Of a stretch of 64,000 bases of DNA, positions 7,910-20,523 are shown one piece after another; the stretch's first letter is position 1, and each line of letters starts with the position of its first letter. The DNA comes from Planctomycetota bacterium. GTDB taxonomy: Bacteria > Planctomycetota > UBA1135 > GCA-002686595. The stretch covers positions 806,001 through 870,000 of the forward strand of contig JADJQU010000001.1 of assembly GCA_016712565.1 (NCBI GenBank), given 5' to 3'. The translations under genes were made by a program, and so were the position numbers. Under the pieces are notes generated by a model. That model did no database searches. It saw only the letters and a list, made by a program, of their open reading frames with translations, and was not told where the DNA came from.

Positions 7910-8977
7910 ATGCGCACTTCACTCAGCCGCCTTGCCCTGCTCCTGGCCTCGCTCGTCCTGGGTACCGCGGATCTCGCCGCCCAGAGTTTCAACGTGGACG
8001 TGGGGGACAACACGATCCTCTATCCGGTGCCGTCGGACAGCTACGCGGGTGCCGCGTCGCAGACCGGCCGCTGGACGGCCTCGATCACGCCCTACAACAC
8101 GACGCTCAAGAACCTCGACGGCTCGACCAGCTCGGTGACCACGAGCAGCACGACGCCCAGCTCGTACAACCACTTCCCCAGCACGCTCACCGGCGAGGAC
8201 CGCAGCTTCATGGTGGACATCCAGAGCCTGTCGTCGATCGGCGGGCCGTACACCTGGACGTTCAACGGCCTCTCGAGCGGCGACTACACGCTCTACACCT
8301 ACGCCTGGGCTCCGGAGAACAACGGCTTCCAGACGCGGGTCACGGTGACGGGGTCCAGCGACCCGGCCCAGGACGTGGGCGGGTTTTGGTCGGGCGGGAC
8401 CCATGTGCTCGGCGTCACCTACGCGCTGCACCACGTGGCGGTGACGGGCGGGACGCTCCAGCTGCAGGTCGAGGGACTCGCGGGCCACGCGGGCTCGGTC
8501 AACGGGTTCCAACTGGTCTTCGCGCCGACGACCGTGACCTACTGCACCGCCAAGTCCAACTCCCTGGGCTGCCTGCCGGCGATTTCCGCCAGCGGCGCGT
8601 CGAGCGCCAGCGCGCCGAACGGCTTCAGCGTGCAGGCGGCCAACGTTCGCAATCAGAAGCCCGGTCTCCTGCTCTACACCGCCTCGGGTCGCGCCGCGGC
8701 GCCGTTCACGGGCGGGTTCCTTTGCCTCGCCTCGCCGATCCGCCGCACTCCCGGCGTGGGCTCCGGCGGCGCGCCGCTGCCCACGAATGACTGCTCGGGC
8801 GTCTACACCCTCGACCTGAACGCGTTCCGCGCCGGTTCCCTGGGCGGCACGCCCGCCGGTTACCTCTCGGTCCCCGGCACCGTGGTCGACACCCAATGGT
8901 GGGGCCGCGATCCCGGCTTCCCCTCGCCGAACAACACCACCCTCAGCGACGGGCTGGAGTTCGTGATCGGCGCGTGA
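7910..8977 (+). CDS. Secreted protein with lineage-specific C-terminal domain
   Basis: 355 residues from ATG 7910. A clear signal peptide (SLSRLALLLASLVLGTADLAA, cleavage after AAQ or nearby) precedes a beta-rich region of about 200 residues (GPYTWTFNGLSSGDYTLYTY, GGTLQLQVEGLAGHAGSVNG) that looks like a carbohydrate-binding or jelly-roll fold, though I do not recognise a named family. Residues from about 219 (YCTAKSNSLGCLPAI) to the end (NNTTLSDGLEFVIGA) are the same C-terminal domain as in 3837-5681. Exported; role unknown. It is convergent with the damaged paralogue at 8987-9863, with stop codons only 9 bp apart. Confidence 0.8.
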   Translation: MRTSLSRLALLLASLVLGTADLAAQSFNVDVGDNTILYPVPSDSYAGAASQTGRWTASITPYNTTLKNLDGSTSSVTTSSTTPSSYNHFPSTLTGEDRSFMVDIQSLSSIGGPYTWTFNGLSSGDYTLYTYAWAPENNGFQTRVTVTGSSDPAQDVGGFWSGGTHVLGVTYALHHVAVTGGTLQLQVEGLAGHAGSVNGFQLVFAPTTVTYCTAKSNSLGCLPAISASGASSASAPNGFSVQAANVRNQKPGLLLYTASGRAAAPFTGGFLCLASPIRRTPGVGSGGAPLPTNDCSGVYTLDLNAFRAGSLGGTPAGYLSVPGTVVDTQWWGRDPGFPSPNNTTLSDGLEFVIGA

Positions 8978-8986
8978 CGGAGCCCT

Positions 8987-9863
<877 letters not shown>

Positions 9864-10051
9864 GGAACGCAGCTCCAGTGAGAGGCCGCGCGCGAGCCGG
9901 GCACCTTCCTGCCCCAGGGCGTCCGGCTCCACTCCCAGGGGCCTCCCACCCGCGCCCTCGGCCGGAGCAGGGCCGCCAGTGGAGCCGGAGTCCCCATCGT
10001 CCTATCCTCTGGCGAGATTCCCCCTCGCACCGCATTTCGCAGAGGCACGCC

Positions 10052-11498
10052 ATGACCCCCACAGCCGCCGCACCCGCCCTCGACGACCGCCAGGCCTTCG
10101 ATTACGTCGAAACCGTCTGGAAGGACAGCATCGTCCCCGCTCTCGTCGAGTACGTGAAGATCCCCAACAAGTCGCCGATGTTCGATCCCAAGTGGCGCGA
10201 GAACGGCCACATGGCCAAGGCCGTGGCGCTGATCGAGGCCTGGTGCCGCGCGCGTCCGATTCCCGGCCTGAAGGTCGAGGTGGTGGCGCTCGACAACCGC
10301 ACGCCGGTGATCCTGATGGAGATCCCGGCCACCAAGGCGGGGGCCCCCGACGACACCGTGCTGCTCTACGGTCACCTCGACAAGCAACCGGAAATGGTCG
10401 GTTGGAGTGAGGGCCTCGGCCCCTGGACGCCGGTGATCCGCGGCGAGCGACTGTTCGGCCGCGGCGGCGCCGACGACGGCTATGCGGCCTTCGCCTCGTT
10501 GACCGCGATCGAGGTGCTCGGCCGCCAGAAGGTGCCCCACGGACGCTGCGTGGTGCTGATCGAGGCCTGTGAGGAATCCGGCAGCTTCGACCTGCCGTTC
10601 TACGTGGAGAAACTCGCCGCGCGCATCGGCACGCCGAGCCTGATCGTGTGCCTGGATTCGGGCTGCGGCAACTACGAGCAGCTGTGGGGGACCACTTCGC
10701 TGCGCGGCATTCTCACCGGCGACTTGACCGTCGAGGTGCTCAGCGAGGGCGTGCACTCCGGCGACGCCTCGGGGATCGTGCCGTCGTCGTTCCGCATCCT
10801 GCGGACGTTGCTCTCGCGACTGGAGGACGAGCGCACCGGCCGCATCCTGCCCGCCGAATTCCACGCCGACGTTCCCAGGACCGGCTGGAGCAGGCGCGCG
10901 CCGTGGCGAACACGCTCGGCAAGGACGTCTACGGAAAATTCCCCTGCTCCCGGGCGTCCAGACCATGGGCGAGGACCTGGTGGAGCTGGTGCTCAACCGC
11001 ACCTGGCGTCCTGCGTTGTCGATCACCGGCGCGGCGGGCATGCCGGCCCTGGAGAGCGCGGGCAACGTCCTGCGACCCAAGACCAGCGTGAAGATCTCCC
11101 TGCGCCTGCCGCCGACCAAGGATCCGGTGAAGGCCCAGGCGGACCTGAAGCGCATCCTCGAACAGGATCCGCCCTATGGCGCCAAGGTCACGTTTCGCGC
11201 CGACAGCCCGGGCGGCGGCTGGAACGCGCCGCCCATGAGCCCCTGGCTCGCCACGGCCGTGGAGCAGGCCTCGAAGAAGTACTTCGGCAAGCCCGCGTTG
11301 TTCATGGGCGAGGGCGGCTCGATTCCCTTCATGGGCATGCTCGGAGCCAAATTCCCCAAGGCCCAATTCCTCATCACCGGCGTCCTGGGGCCCAACTCCA
11401 ACGCCCACGGCCCCAACGAGTTCCTGGACCTGCCGACGGGCAAGAAGCTCACTGCCTGCGTGGCTTCGGTGTTGGCCCACCACGCGCAGCGCGCCTGA
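10052..11498 (+). CDS. M20 family dipeptidase/metallopeptidase, with two apparent frameshifts
   Basis: ATG at 10052 begins MTPTAAAPALDDRQAFDYV. Metal-site motifs are visible: LYGHLDKQP (His, about residue 109), FGRGGADDGYAAF (bridging Asp region) and IEACEESGS (Glu-Glu). The later VLNRTWRPALSITGAAGMP, FRADSPGGGWNAP, EGGSIPFMGML and LGPNSNAHGPNEFLDL match M20 dipeptidases of the CNDP/ArgE-like group, giving a complete protein of about 480 residues. The reading frame shifts twice. GTTCCCAGGACC at 10871-10882 lacks one C (DVP then QDRLEQ is expected), and TTCCCCTGCTCC near 10939-10950 lacks one C (KFPLLPG is expected). Both are losses within C runs and so probable sequencing errors. Cytosolic, no signal peptide. 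Confidence 0.85.
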
Positions 11499-11566
11499 GT
11501 TTCGCCGGGGCGCACCCGCGGCCCGGGCGGAGAGGACGGGCGGCCGGCCCCGGCCGGCCCAGAACG

Positions 11567-11603
11567 AAAGCGAGCCCGACGCCGCGTGCGTCGGGCTCGC
11601 TTT
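11567..11603. terminator. Bidirectional rho-independent-type terminator
   Basis: AAAGCGAGCCCGACGC, loop CGCGT, then GCGTCGGGCTCGCTTT forms a perfect 16-bp stem. The A-run on one side and T-run on the other let it serve both the M20 gene (ending 11498, plus) and the convergent MORN-repeat gene (ending 11658, minus). It is the clearest terminator in the window. Confidence 0.82.
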
Positions 11604-11657
11604 CCATGGGTGTTTCGTCTCCGGTGGGCGCTTCGGCCCCGGGGCCGAGCCGATCCG

Positions 11658-12293
11658 CTACTGGCTCGCCAGGTCGGCGCTCAGGCTCTTGGTCCGCTTG
11701 CCGTCGACGTAGATCCCGCTGACCTTGCGATCCGGCGAACCGTCGCGGTGCCAGTACCGGAACGGGCCCTGGCGCACGCCCACTTGGTATTCGCCCTGCC
11801 ACCAGGGCTGGCCGTCCTCGTACCAGGCCCGGAACATCCCGTGGCGCTTGCCCTCGACGCTCGTGCCCTCGTAGCAAAGCGTGCCCCCGGGGTACCAGGA
11901 GCGCTCGACCCCGTGGACCAGGTCGCGGTGGTAGGTGCCCTCCCAGCGCTTCTGGCCGTTCTCGTACCAGAAAGTCCAGGCGTCCTCCTTGCTGCCCTGC
12001 ACGAAGCGGCCTTCGCCCTGCTTGGCGCCGCTGTCGAACCACAGCGTCTTCAAGCCGTCGATGGATCCGTCCCAGTTCGTGGCGGGGGAGATGCGGGAGC
12101 TGTGGGCCACGAGATCCTCCCAGGTGGCCGAGACTTGAGTCTCGAAGCTCGTGGAGTTCTCCGACCCTGATGACGAGGCCGCCTCGGCTTCACCGGAGCA
12201 CGCCGGCGCAACGGCGAACGCGCCGCACGCGAGGAGCGTCGCGATTCCAAGCCTGGATCCGAGGTGGCGCTGACCGCGCGCAGTGCAGGACAT
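11658..12293 (-). CDS. Exported MORN-repeat (YwqK-like) protein
   Basis: 211 residues from ATG 12293. The N-terminus LGIATLLACGAFAVAPACSG is a signal sequence, and APAC could be a poor lipobox. The rest is about five repeats of 22-24 residues of the MORN_2 type, with KTLWFDSGAKQGEGRF, WTFWYENGQKRWEGTY, RSWYPGGTLCYEGTS, RAWYEDGQPWWQGEY and RYWHRDGSPDRKVSGIY. This repeat class is annotated YwqK-family antitoxin in Bacillus, but here no toxin gene is adjacent and the protein is exported, so an antitoxin role is unlikely. The gene is single, convergent with the peptidase and separated from it by the terminator. Translation could in principle begin upstream, but only this ATG places the signal peptide at the start. 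Confidence 0.76.
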   Translation of the reverse strand: MSCTARGQRHLGSRLGIATLLACGAFAVAPACSGEAEAASSSGSENSTSFETQVSATWEDLVAHSSRISPATNWDGSIDGLKTLWFDSGAKQGEGRFVQGSKEDAWTFWYENGQKRWEGTYHRDLVHGVERSWYPGGTLCYEGTSVEGKRHGMFRAWYEDGQPWWQGEYQVGVRQGPFRYWHRDGSPDRKVSGIYVDGKRTKSLSADLASQ

Positions 12294-12474
12294 GTTGGGA
12301 CTCCCGTGCCCGAGGGCACACGGCCGCGCGCAAAGGAGGACGCGCGATCCGAGGCCTGAGTCTAGCACGCTGCGCCGTTCGCACCCGTCGCGTCGCGAGC
12401 ACGCCAGGGGGTCGCGCCGGAAAATCGCCGGGTGGGCTGTTTTCCTGAACGCGCCGTCACATAGCGCGGTCCCC

Positions 12475-15400
12475 TCAGGGACGCCGCACGGGATCGGCGC
12501 CCAGGCCCGGCCCCAACACGACGGCATTGGCGAGCAGGCGCGCGCCGCTCTGCCAGTAGCTCCTGAAATTCGGCTGGCTCCCGAACAGAATCACCTGACC
12601 GCGGCCCATGCGTTCCACCGTGAGCCACGCGCCGCGGGAGAGCCGCTCGCGGGCCTCGGGCCAGACCAGGCCCGACAGGCGCAGCCTTTCCGCGGCCGCG
12701 AGGCGCACCGCCGTGCGCACGGGGGGCTTGGCGTAGAGCACCTGGGAGCCCGAGTAGAACACGGGCAGTTCCCCGGCCACGCCGGCGGTGATCCAGGAAT
12801 CCGGATCGGCGTGGGCGCGCAGGGCGGCGCCGGAGGGGGCGAAGCGGCGCTCGAAGGCCTCCTTGCGCTCCAACTCCTCCTTGGAGGCAGAGCTCGCGGC
12901 GGCCGCGGAAGGGGACTTCTCACCGGCCTCGCCCTTCTCCGCGGGCGGATTCCGCGGGCGCGGCCTCGGGGTCGCCCCAGACCCTGGCTTCATCGATCTC
13001 GATGCGCCGCGAGGCGTCCTCGCGCGCCGCCGCCTCGACGTAGGCCTCCAGTTCGCCCAGCACCTTGCGCCGCTCGCGCACCTGGGAGATCCCCAGGTCC
13101 GGATCGCAGAGCGCGAGGGCCGAATCGTCGATGGCGATCAGGGTCCCGCCCAGTCGCACCCAGGCCTTGAGGTCCTCGGCCGCCGAGCCCAGGTCCAGGT
13201 TCCCGGGCGGCAGCACGAGGACGTCGTAGGGGCGCAGATCGGCGGACCCCAGGTCGCCGGCGTCGAGCTGCGTCACGGGGACCGAGAGCTCGCGGTCCAG
13301 GAGGTGCCACACATGGCCGAATCCCTCGGTGCTGACCGCCGGGCCGCAGGCGATGGCGATGCGCGGTTCGGTCAGGGGCCTGAAGTGCTGGCCGCCGAGG
13401 TCGGCGCTCTCGTCGGGCGAGCGCGCCGTGGTCAGGGCGTGGGCCAGGATGCCCGCGGACTCGGCCGCGCGGGCCACATCGGCCGCGGTGCGATCCGGGT
13501 TTTCGTGGGCGCGGACCAGGAGCGACCCGCGGCTGAAGCGGCGGCCCGCGGCGCTGAAGCTCTCGTCGCCGACTTCGACCGCGAGGCCGGCCGAGAGCGC
13601 CCGCGCGGCGAAGCGCACGGCCCCGTCGTCGCCCGCGTCCACCGCCCAGCCGTAGACGTGGGCGGAAGGATCGGCCGCGGGCACCACGCCGCCCCGCGGG
13701 CGTTCCACCGACGTGAGCAGCGTGGCGCGCTCCAGGGGCGCCAGGGCCCAGGCGCAGTCCAGGCCCAGCGCCTGTCCCAGGTTCCAGGCGGTGACGTCGT
13801 ACATCTTGGAGTTGCCCTTGGTCTCCAGCTCCTTGCGCTCGGAGACGAGCATCGACTTCTCCAGGCGCGGATCGAAGGTCAGGTAGGCGCGCACCAGGGA
13901 GCCCTGGGGTTGGGCGGCGGGGATCACGTAGCTCCCCGCGGGGAATTTTCGCGTGTCGAGCCTGGCGCCGAGCGAGTCCAGCACCTCCGCGGCCTCGAAC
14001 TCGGCATCGGCGCGGTAGACCTCGACGCCCTGGGCCAGCAGGCACTCCAGGAGCCAGCGCTCCCGCGAAGGCGCGCTTCCCGCGCACACCACGAAGGAAC
14101 GATCGCGCCCGGGGAGCGCGACGTCGCAATTGTCGCGGCGCGTGGCCAGGAAGTCGGCGAGCACCTCGCGGCGATGGGCCTGGAGCGAGCGCAGGTTGGA
14201 CTGGCTGGCGGTGATCTGGTGGCGCACGGCGTCGCGGTAGGTGGCGATCTCGCCGGTCCGGCGCCGCACGGCCGTGCCCGCGTAGCGCGCCTGCTCGTAG
14301 AGGATGCCGATGGCTCCGTTCAGGGAGCCCCAGGAGTCGGAGTAGAAGGGACCCAGTCCGTCGGCCCATTCGCGCGAGTAGTAGCTGGCTCCGAAGGCGT
14401 CGAAGGCGCGGGCGGCCTCGTCGGCGAACACGCGGTGCCACTTGTCGAGGGTCGCGGGGAGGTCCGGGTGTCGCGGGTCGGCCTGGGGATAGAACAGGAA
14501 GGTGTCCATGCCGCCCATTTCATGGGCGTCCACGAACAGCTGGGGCACGTACTTGCGCACGGCCGCCCAGCGCGCGCGGGTCTCCGGCGCCACCCCCGAC
14601 ATCCAGTCGCGGTTCATGTCGAACAGATAGTGATTGCCGCGGCCGTAGGGCCAGCGGCCGCGCGTGATGCCGTCGTCGCCCAGGTCGAGCACGCTGCTGG
14701 CCGAGGACTCGAGCACCGCCAGATGGCGCTCGCGGCCGTCGGGGTTCTGCATCGGATCGAAGACCACGACCAGGTCGTCGAGCAGGCGCTGGGTCTCGTC
14801 GGTCTGGTCGGCGATCAGCTGGTAGGCCAGTGCCAGGCCCGCGTCCACGCCCGACATCTCGTCGCCGTGGATCGAGTACGCCATCCAGGCCACCGCCGGA
14901 GAATTGCCGACGATGGCCGCGGCGGCGTCGGCCGTGAGGGAGCGCGGGTCGGCGAGCTGGCGCAGGTTCGCCAGGATGCCTTCGAGGTTCGCGTGGTTCT
15001 TCTCCGAGGTGACCACGCCCGCGAGCAACTCGCGCCCTTCATGGGTGCGGCCAGTGACTTCCAGGCGCACGCGCGGGCTCGACTGGGCCCACTCGCGCCA
15101 CAGCCGCACGACCTCGTCGTGATGGGCGGGGCGGCGGCCCACTTCGGCCCGCAGCACGCTGGCGGGCGTTGCAACGCGCGGGTCCTTGGGGCCGGCCGGG
15201 AAGTAGTCGCGGTGGTCGTCCATCTCGGCGGGCACGCCGAAGGGGTTTTCTCGCACCGGGAGCGCGCCGGCGGGCGCGGCCTCCGGGAGGTCCGGCCGTG
15301 ATCCGGATTGGGCGGGACGCCCCTCCCCGCGGGCCGGCACAGCCGCGGGCGCGCGCACCGCCGCGGCGCCTTCGGAGGCCTTCCGGGAAGCGGGCGCCTG

Positions 15401-15487
15401 TGCGCTCGCGCCACCCTGGGCGGGTTCTCCGGAGGGCGCGAAGGTGCAGGAGGAGAGCAGCAGGACGAAGGAAATCGTGCGCTTCAT
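12475..15487 (-). CDS. M14 family zinc carboxypeptidase lipoprotein, one frameshift near the 3' end
   Basis: ATG at 15487. MKRTISFVLLLSSCTFAPSG is a lipoprotein signal with lipobox LSSC. An M14 peptidase domain follows, with zinc ligands in YSIHGDEMSG (His and Glu, about residues 206-209) and FVDAHEMGG (His, about 320), and the arginine-rich RGNHYLFDMNRDW segment between them. After the catalytic domain is a long region typical of the 900-1000-residue bacterial homologues, including a glutamine-amidotransferase-like fold (YDVLVLPPGNLDLG). The frame shifts between about 12930 and 12960: the upstream frame ends ESARGEGRGR at 12920, while the downstream frame continues AGEKSPSAAAASSASKEEL to RMGRGQVILFGSQPNFRSYW, a conserved C-terminal block. 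I treat it as one protein of about 1000 residues with a sequencing indel. It probably acts in the periplasm on peptides. Confidence 0.8.
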
Positions 15488-15562
15488 GGGCGCGCAGGAT
15501 ACGCGCCCGGCCCCGGCCTGTCCCGGCGGGCCCGAAGTGCTATCGTCCGCCCCTCCAATGGC

Positions 15563-15635
15563 GGGCCCTTAGCTCAGTGGTCAGAGCGGGCGACTCATAA
15601 TCGCTTGGTCGCAGGTTCGATCCCTGCAGGGCCCA
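15563..15635 (+). tRNA. tRNA-Ile2 (CAT anticodon, lysidine type)
   Basis: A full cloverleaf: acceptor GGGCCCT/AGGGCCC, D-arm GCTC...GAGC, anticodon loop CTCATAA and T-arm GCAGG TTCGATC CCTGC. The CAT anticodon fits elongator Met, initiator Met or the AUA-reading Ile2. The anticodon arm with GGCGACTCATAATCGCTTGG and the body match bacterial ileX-type tRNA far better than elongator tRNA-Met, and the 1-72 G-C pair excludes the initiator. CCA is not fully encoded (ACCC follows). It should need TilS to become an Ile acceptor. Confidence 0.78.
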
Positions 15636-15864
15636 CCCGCGCCCGCCGGCGTCCGGGCCCAGCCCCCCGGCACGCAGGGCAGGCTCCCGCGCGAGGAGGC
15701 TCGCGCCTCGCCCAGGGTGGCCCGAGCCGGCGGACTCCGGGCCACGAACTCGGGGCTCGAGTTCGAGTTCGATGAGGCGTGCACCGCTGCGGGAGTCGGG
15801 CCTATACTGCCGGGCGCTGCGCGATTTGCGCGGCACCCATCCCCTGGCCTCCGCGGTGAACCCG

Positions 15865-18801
<2,937 letters not shown>

Positions 18802-18819
18802 CCAGAAGGTCCCCGCACG

Positions 18820-20142
18820 ATGACGGTTTCCCACGCGGCCCTGGCGCCGAGCAGCTCCCCCAATGCCCTGGAGATCCTCAGCGAGGGCGCCCAGGCCGTG
18901 CCTGACCTGTTCGGGATCCGCGTGGAGTTCATCCTGTTCGCCTTGACGCTGCTCGGCGTCGCGATCTTCCACCATCACACGCTCAAGGTGGCCCTCGCGG
19001 GGATGGTCTCCGTGCTGGCCTTCCGACTGGTCTTCACCGAGTTCGACCTGGTGGCCCACGTCTTCACGGGCTTCACCGGCCCGGACGGCCACCACCACGA
19101 GGGCGAGTGGAAGCTCTTGCTCAACCTGCTGGGGTTGCTGCTGGGTTTCGCGCTGCTCGCCAAGCAATTCGAGGACAGCCGCGTGCCCGACCTCTTGCCC
19201 AACATACTGCCCAACGGCGTGGCCGGCGGAGTGTGCCTGTTGGGGCTCGTGTTCGTCATGTCGGCCTTCCTCGACAACATCGCGGCGGCCATGATCGGCG
19301 GGACCATCGCCAAGGTGGTCTACCGGTCCAAGGTGCACATCGGCTTCCTGGCGGCCATCGTGGCCGCCTCCAATGCGGGCGGGGCGGGCTCGGTGGTGGG
19401 GGACACGACCACCACCATGCTGTGGATCTCGGGTGTTTCCTGGACGCAGGTGCTGCACGCGTTCCTCGCGGCGGGTGCGGCCTTCGTCGTGCTGGCTGCC
19501 TTTGCGGCGCGCCAGCAGCACGCCCTGCAGCCCATCCAGCGGGACGCGCCCCAGGGCCTGACCGTGGACAAGGGACGCCTCGCCGTGGTCGGCCTGATCC
19601 TGGTGGGGGCCGTGAGCACGAACGTGCTGCTGGATTTCCCGGCCCTGGGCGTGTGGGCTGCGATCCTGGTGGGGGCGGCCTTCCGCTCCACGGGCTGGCA
19701 TGAGCTGCCCGCGGCGTTCAAGGGCTCGCTGTTCCTCCTGTCCCTGGTGATGTCCGCCTCGATGATGCCCGTGGACGAGCTGCCGGCCGCGTCGTGGGTT
19801 TCGACCCTGGGTCTGGGGTTCATCTCCTCGGTCTTCGACAACATCCCGCTGACCAAGCTCGCCATCGACCAGGGCGGCTACGACTGGGGCCTCCTGGCCT
19901 TCGCGGTGGGGTTCGGCGGCTCCATGATCTGGTTCGGCTCCTCGGCCGGCGTCGCGATCTCGAACTCCTTTCCCGAGGCCAAGTCCGTGGCCCGCTGGGT
20001 GCGCCACGGTTGGTACGTGCCCGTGGCCTACGTGGTCGGGTTCATGGCCCTCTACCTCAGCTTGGGGTGGCACCCTGAACTGCCCGGCGGCGAGGATCCC
20101 GCGCACCGGCCGGGCGGCATGGAGCAGCCCCGAGACCACTAG
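18820..20142 (+). CDS. NhaD/ArsB-superfamily ion transporter, copy 1
   Basis: 440 residues with about 11 membrane helices. The ion-transporter family signature is seen in FLDNIAAAMIGGTIAKVV, ASNAGGAGSVVGDTTTTMLW and SVFDNIPLTKLAIDQGGYD, where two DN-containing discontinuous helices occur as an inverted repeat, as in NhaD-type Na+/H+ antiporters and related anion transporters. A His-rich loop (GPDGHHHEGEW) lies near residue 90. The protein is clearly homologous end to end with the gene at 20524, so this is a tandem duplication. It follows the M16 peptidase closely. Cation specificity is inferred only from the family. Confidence 0.75.
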   Translation: MTVSHAALAPSSSPNALEILSEGAQAVPDLFGIRVEFILFALTLLGVAIFHHHTLKVALAGMVSVLAFRLVFTEFDLVAHVFTGFTGPDGHHHEGEWKLLLNLLGLLLGFALLAKQFEDSRVPDLLPNILPNGVAGGVCLLGLVFVMSAFLDNIAAAMIGGTIAKVVYRSKVHIGFLAAIVAASNAGGAGSVVGDTTTTMLWISGVSWTQVLHAFLAAGAAFVVLAAFAARQQHALQPIQRDAPQGLTVDKGRLAVVGLILVGAVSTNVLLDFPALGVWAAILVGAAFRSTGWHELPAAFKGSLFLLSLVMSASMMPVDELPAASWVSTLGLGFISSVFDNIPLTKLAIDQGGYDWGLLAFAVGFGGSMIWFGSSAGVAISNSFPEAKSVARWVRHGWYVPVAYVVGFMALYLSLGWHPELPGGEDPAHRPGGMEQPRDH

Positions 20143-20160
20143 ACCGGTCTTGGCCGGATG

Positions 20161-20216
20161 TCCCCGTGAGGAAATCCCCGTGAGGAAATCCCCGTGAGGA
20201 AATCCCCGTGAGGAAA
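20161..20216 (+). repeat. 14-bp tandem repeat, four exact copies
   Basis: TCCCCGTGAGGAAA is repeated four times without mismatch, ending in TCCA, in the gap between the two NhaD-like paralogues. The unit length is not a multiple of three and no gene covers it. It has no spacers and no dyad structure. Confidence 0.9.
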
Positions 20217-20523
20217 TCCATCGGGCCGCCCCCCCGCGAGCCCCCAGCGCGCGTCGACTCGGGGTGCCCCACCGGGGCGCGGGGGGGAGTTCCACCCCCT
20301 CGCGCACCGGCTCCGGCCGGGCGTCGAGGTCCTTCATCGGGACTTGGGGTTACCAGATTCGGCCGAGGGGTACATCTCGACCAGTTCGAGGGCGTGTTTG
20401 CTCACGCTCCCCCCTGCGCGTCAGACTCCTGCGCCCCGCCGCCCCCACCCCGGCGAGGCCCCCCCCACCCCGACGAGGCCCCCCCGGGCCGGACGTCCGA
20501 CTCCCCCCCCGTCCCACGTTTCC
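20217..20523. other. Intergenic G/C-rich stretch with no gene recognised
   Basis: Between the tandem repeat and the second transporter gene I see only C/G-rich low-complexity sequence (for example runs of GGGGGGG and CCCCCCC) and no convincing coding bias, RNA structure or terminator. Open frames here (one extending the next gene upstream to 20344) are proline/arginine-rich and unlike the start of the paralogue, so they are not called. Confidence 0.5.

Noticed and set aside
10052..11498. Treating the frameshifted genes (M20, M14, APC, OYE, ligase, MazG and others) as pseudogenes or programmed frameshifts
   Set aside because: The breaks are in C/G runs, protein conservation continues on both sides, and there is no slippery-site plus structure pattern. 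Sequencing error is simpler.
11658..12293. YwqK-type antitoxin of a toxin-antitoxin pair
   Set aside because: The protein is exported and no toxin candidate adjoins it; the MORN repeats alone do not define an antitoxin.
12920..15301. Long open frames antisense to the M14, M16 and transporter genes
   Set aside because: They are typical GC-rich shadow frames (Arg/Gly/His-rich, no conserved motifs) opposite well-supported genes.
15563..15635. tRNA-Met for the CAT anticodon tRNA
   Set aside because: The anticodon arm and body match ileX-type tRNA-Ile2, and the G1-C72 pair argues against initiator tRNA.
20335..20350. 16-bp sequence catcgggacttggggt repeated exactly at 1862-1877
   Set aside because: Expected by chance at roughly this rate in 64 kb of biased sequence, and the contexts (start codon of an oxidoreductase versus intergenic) do not match.
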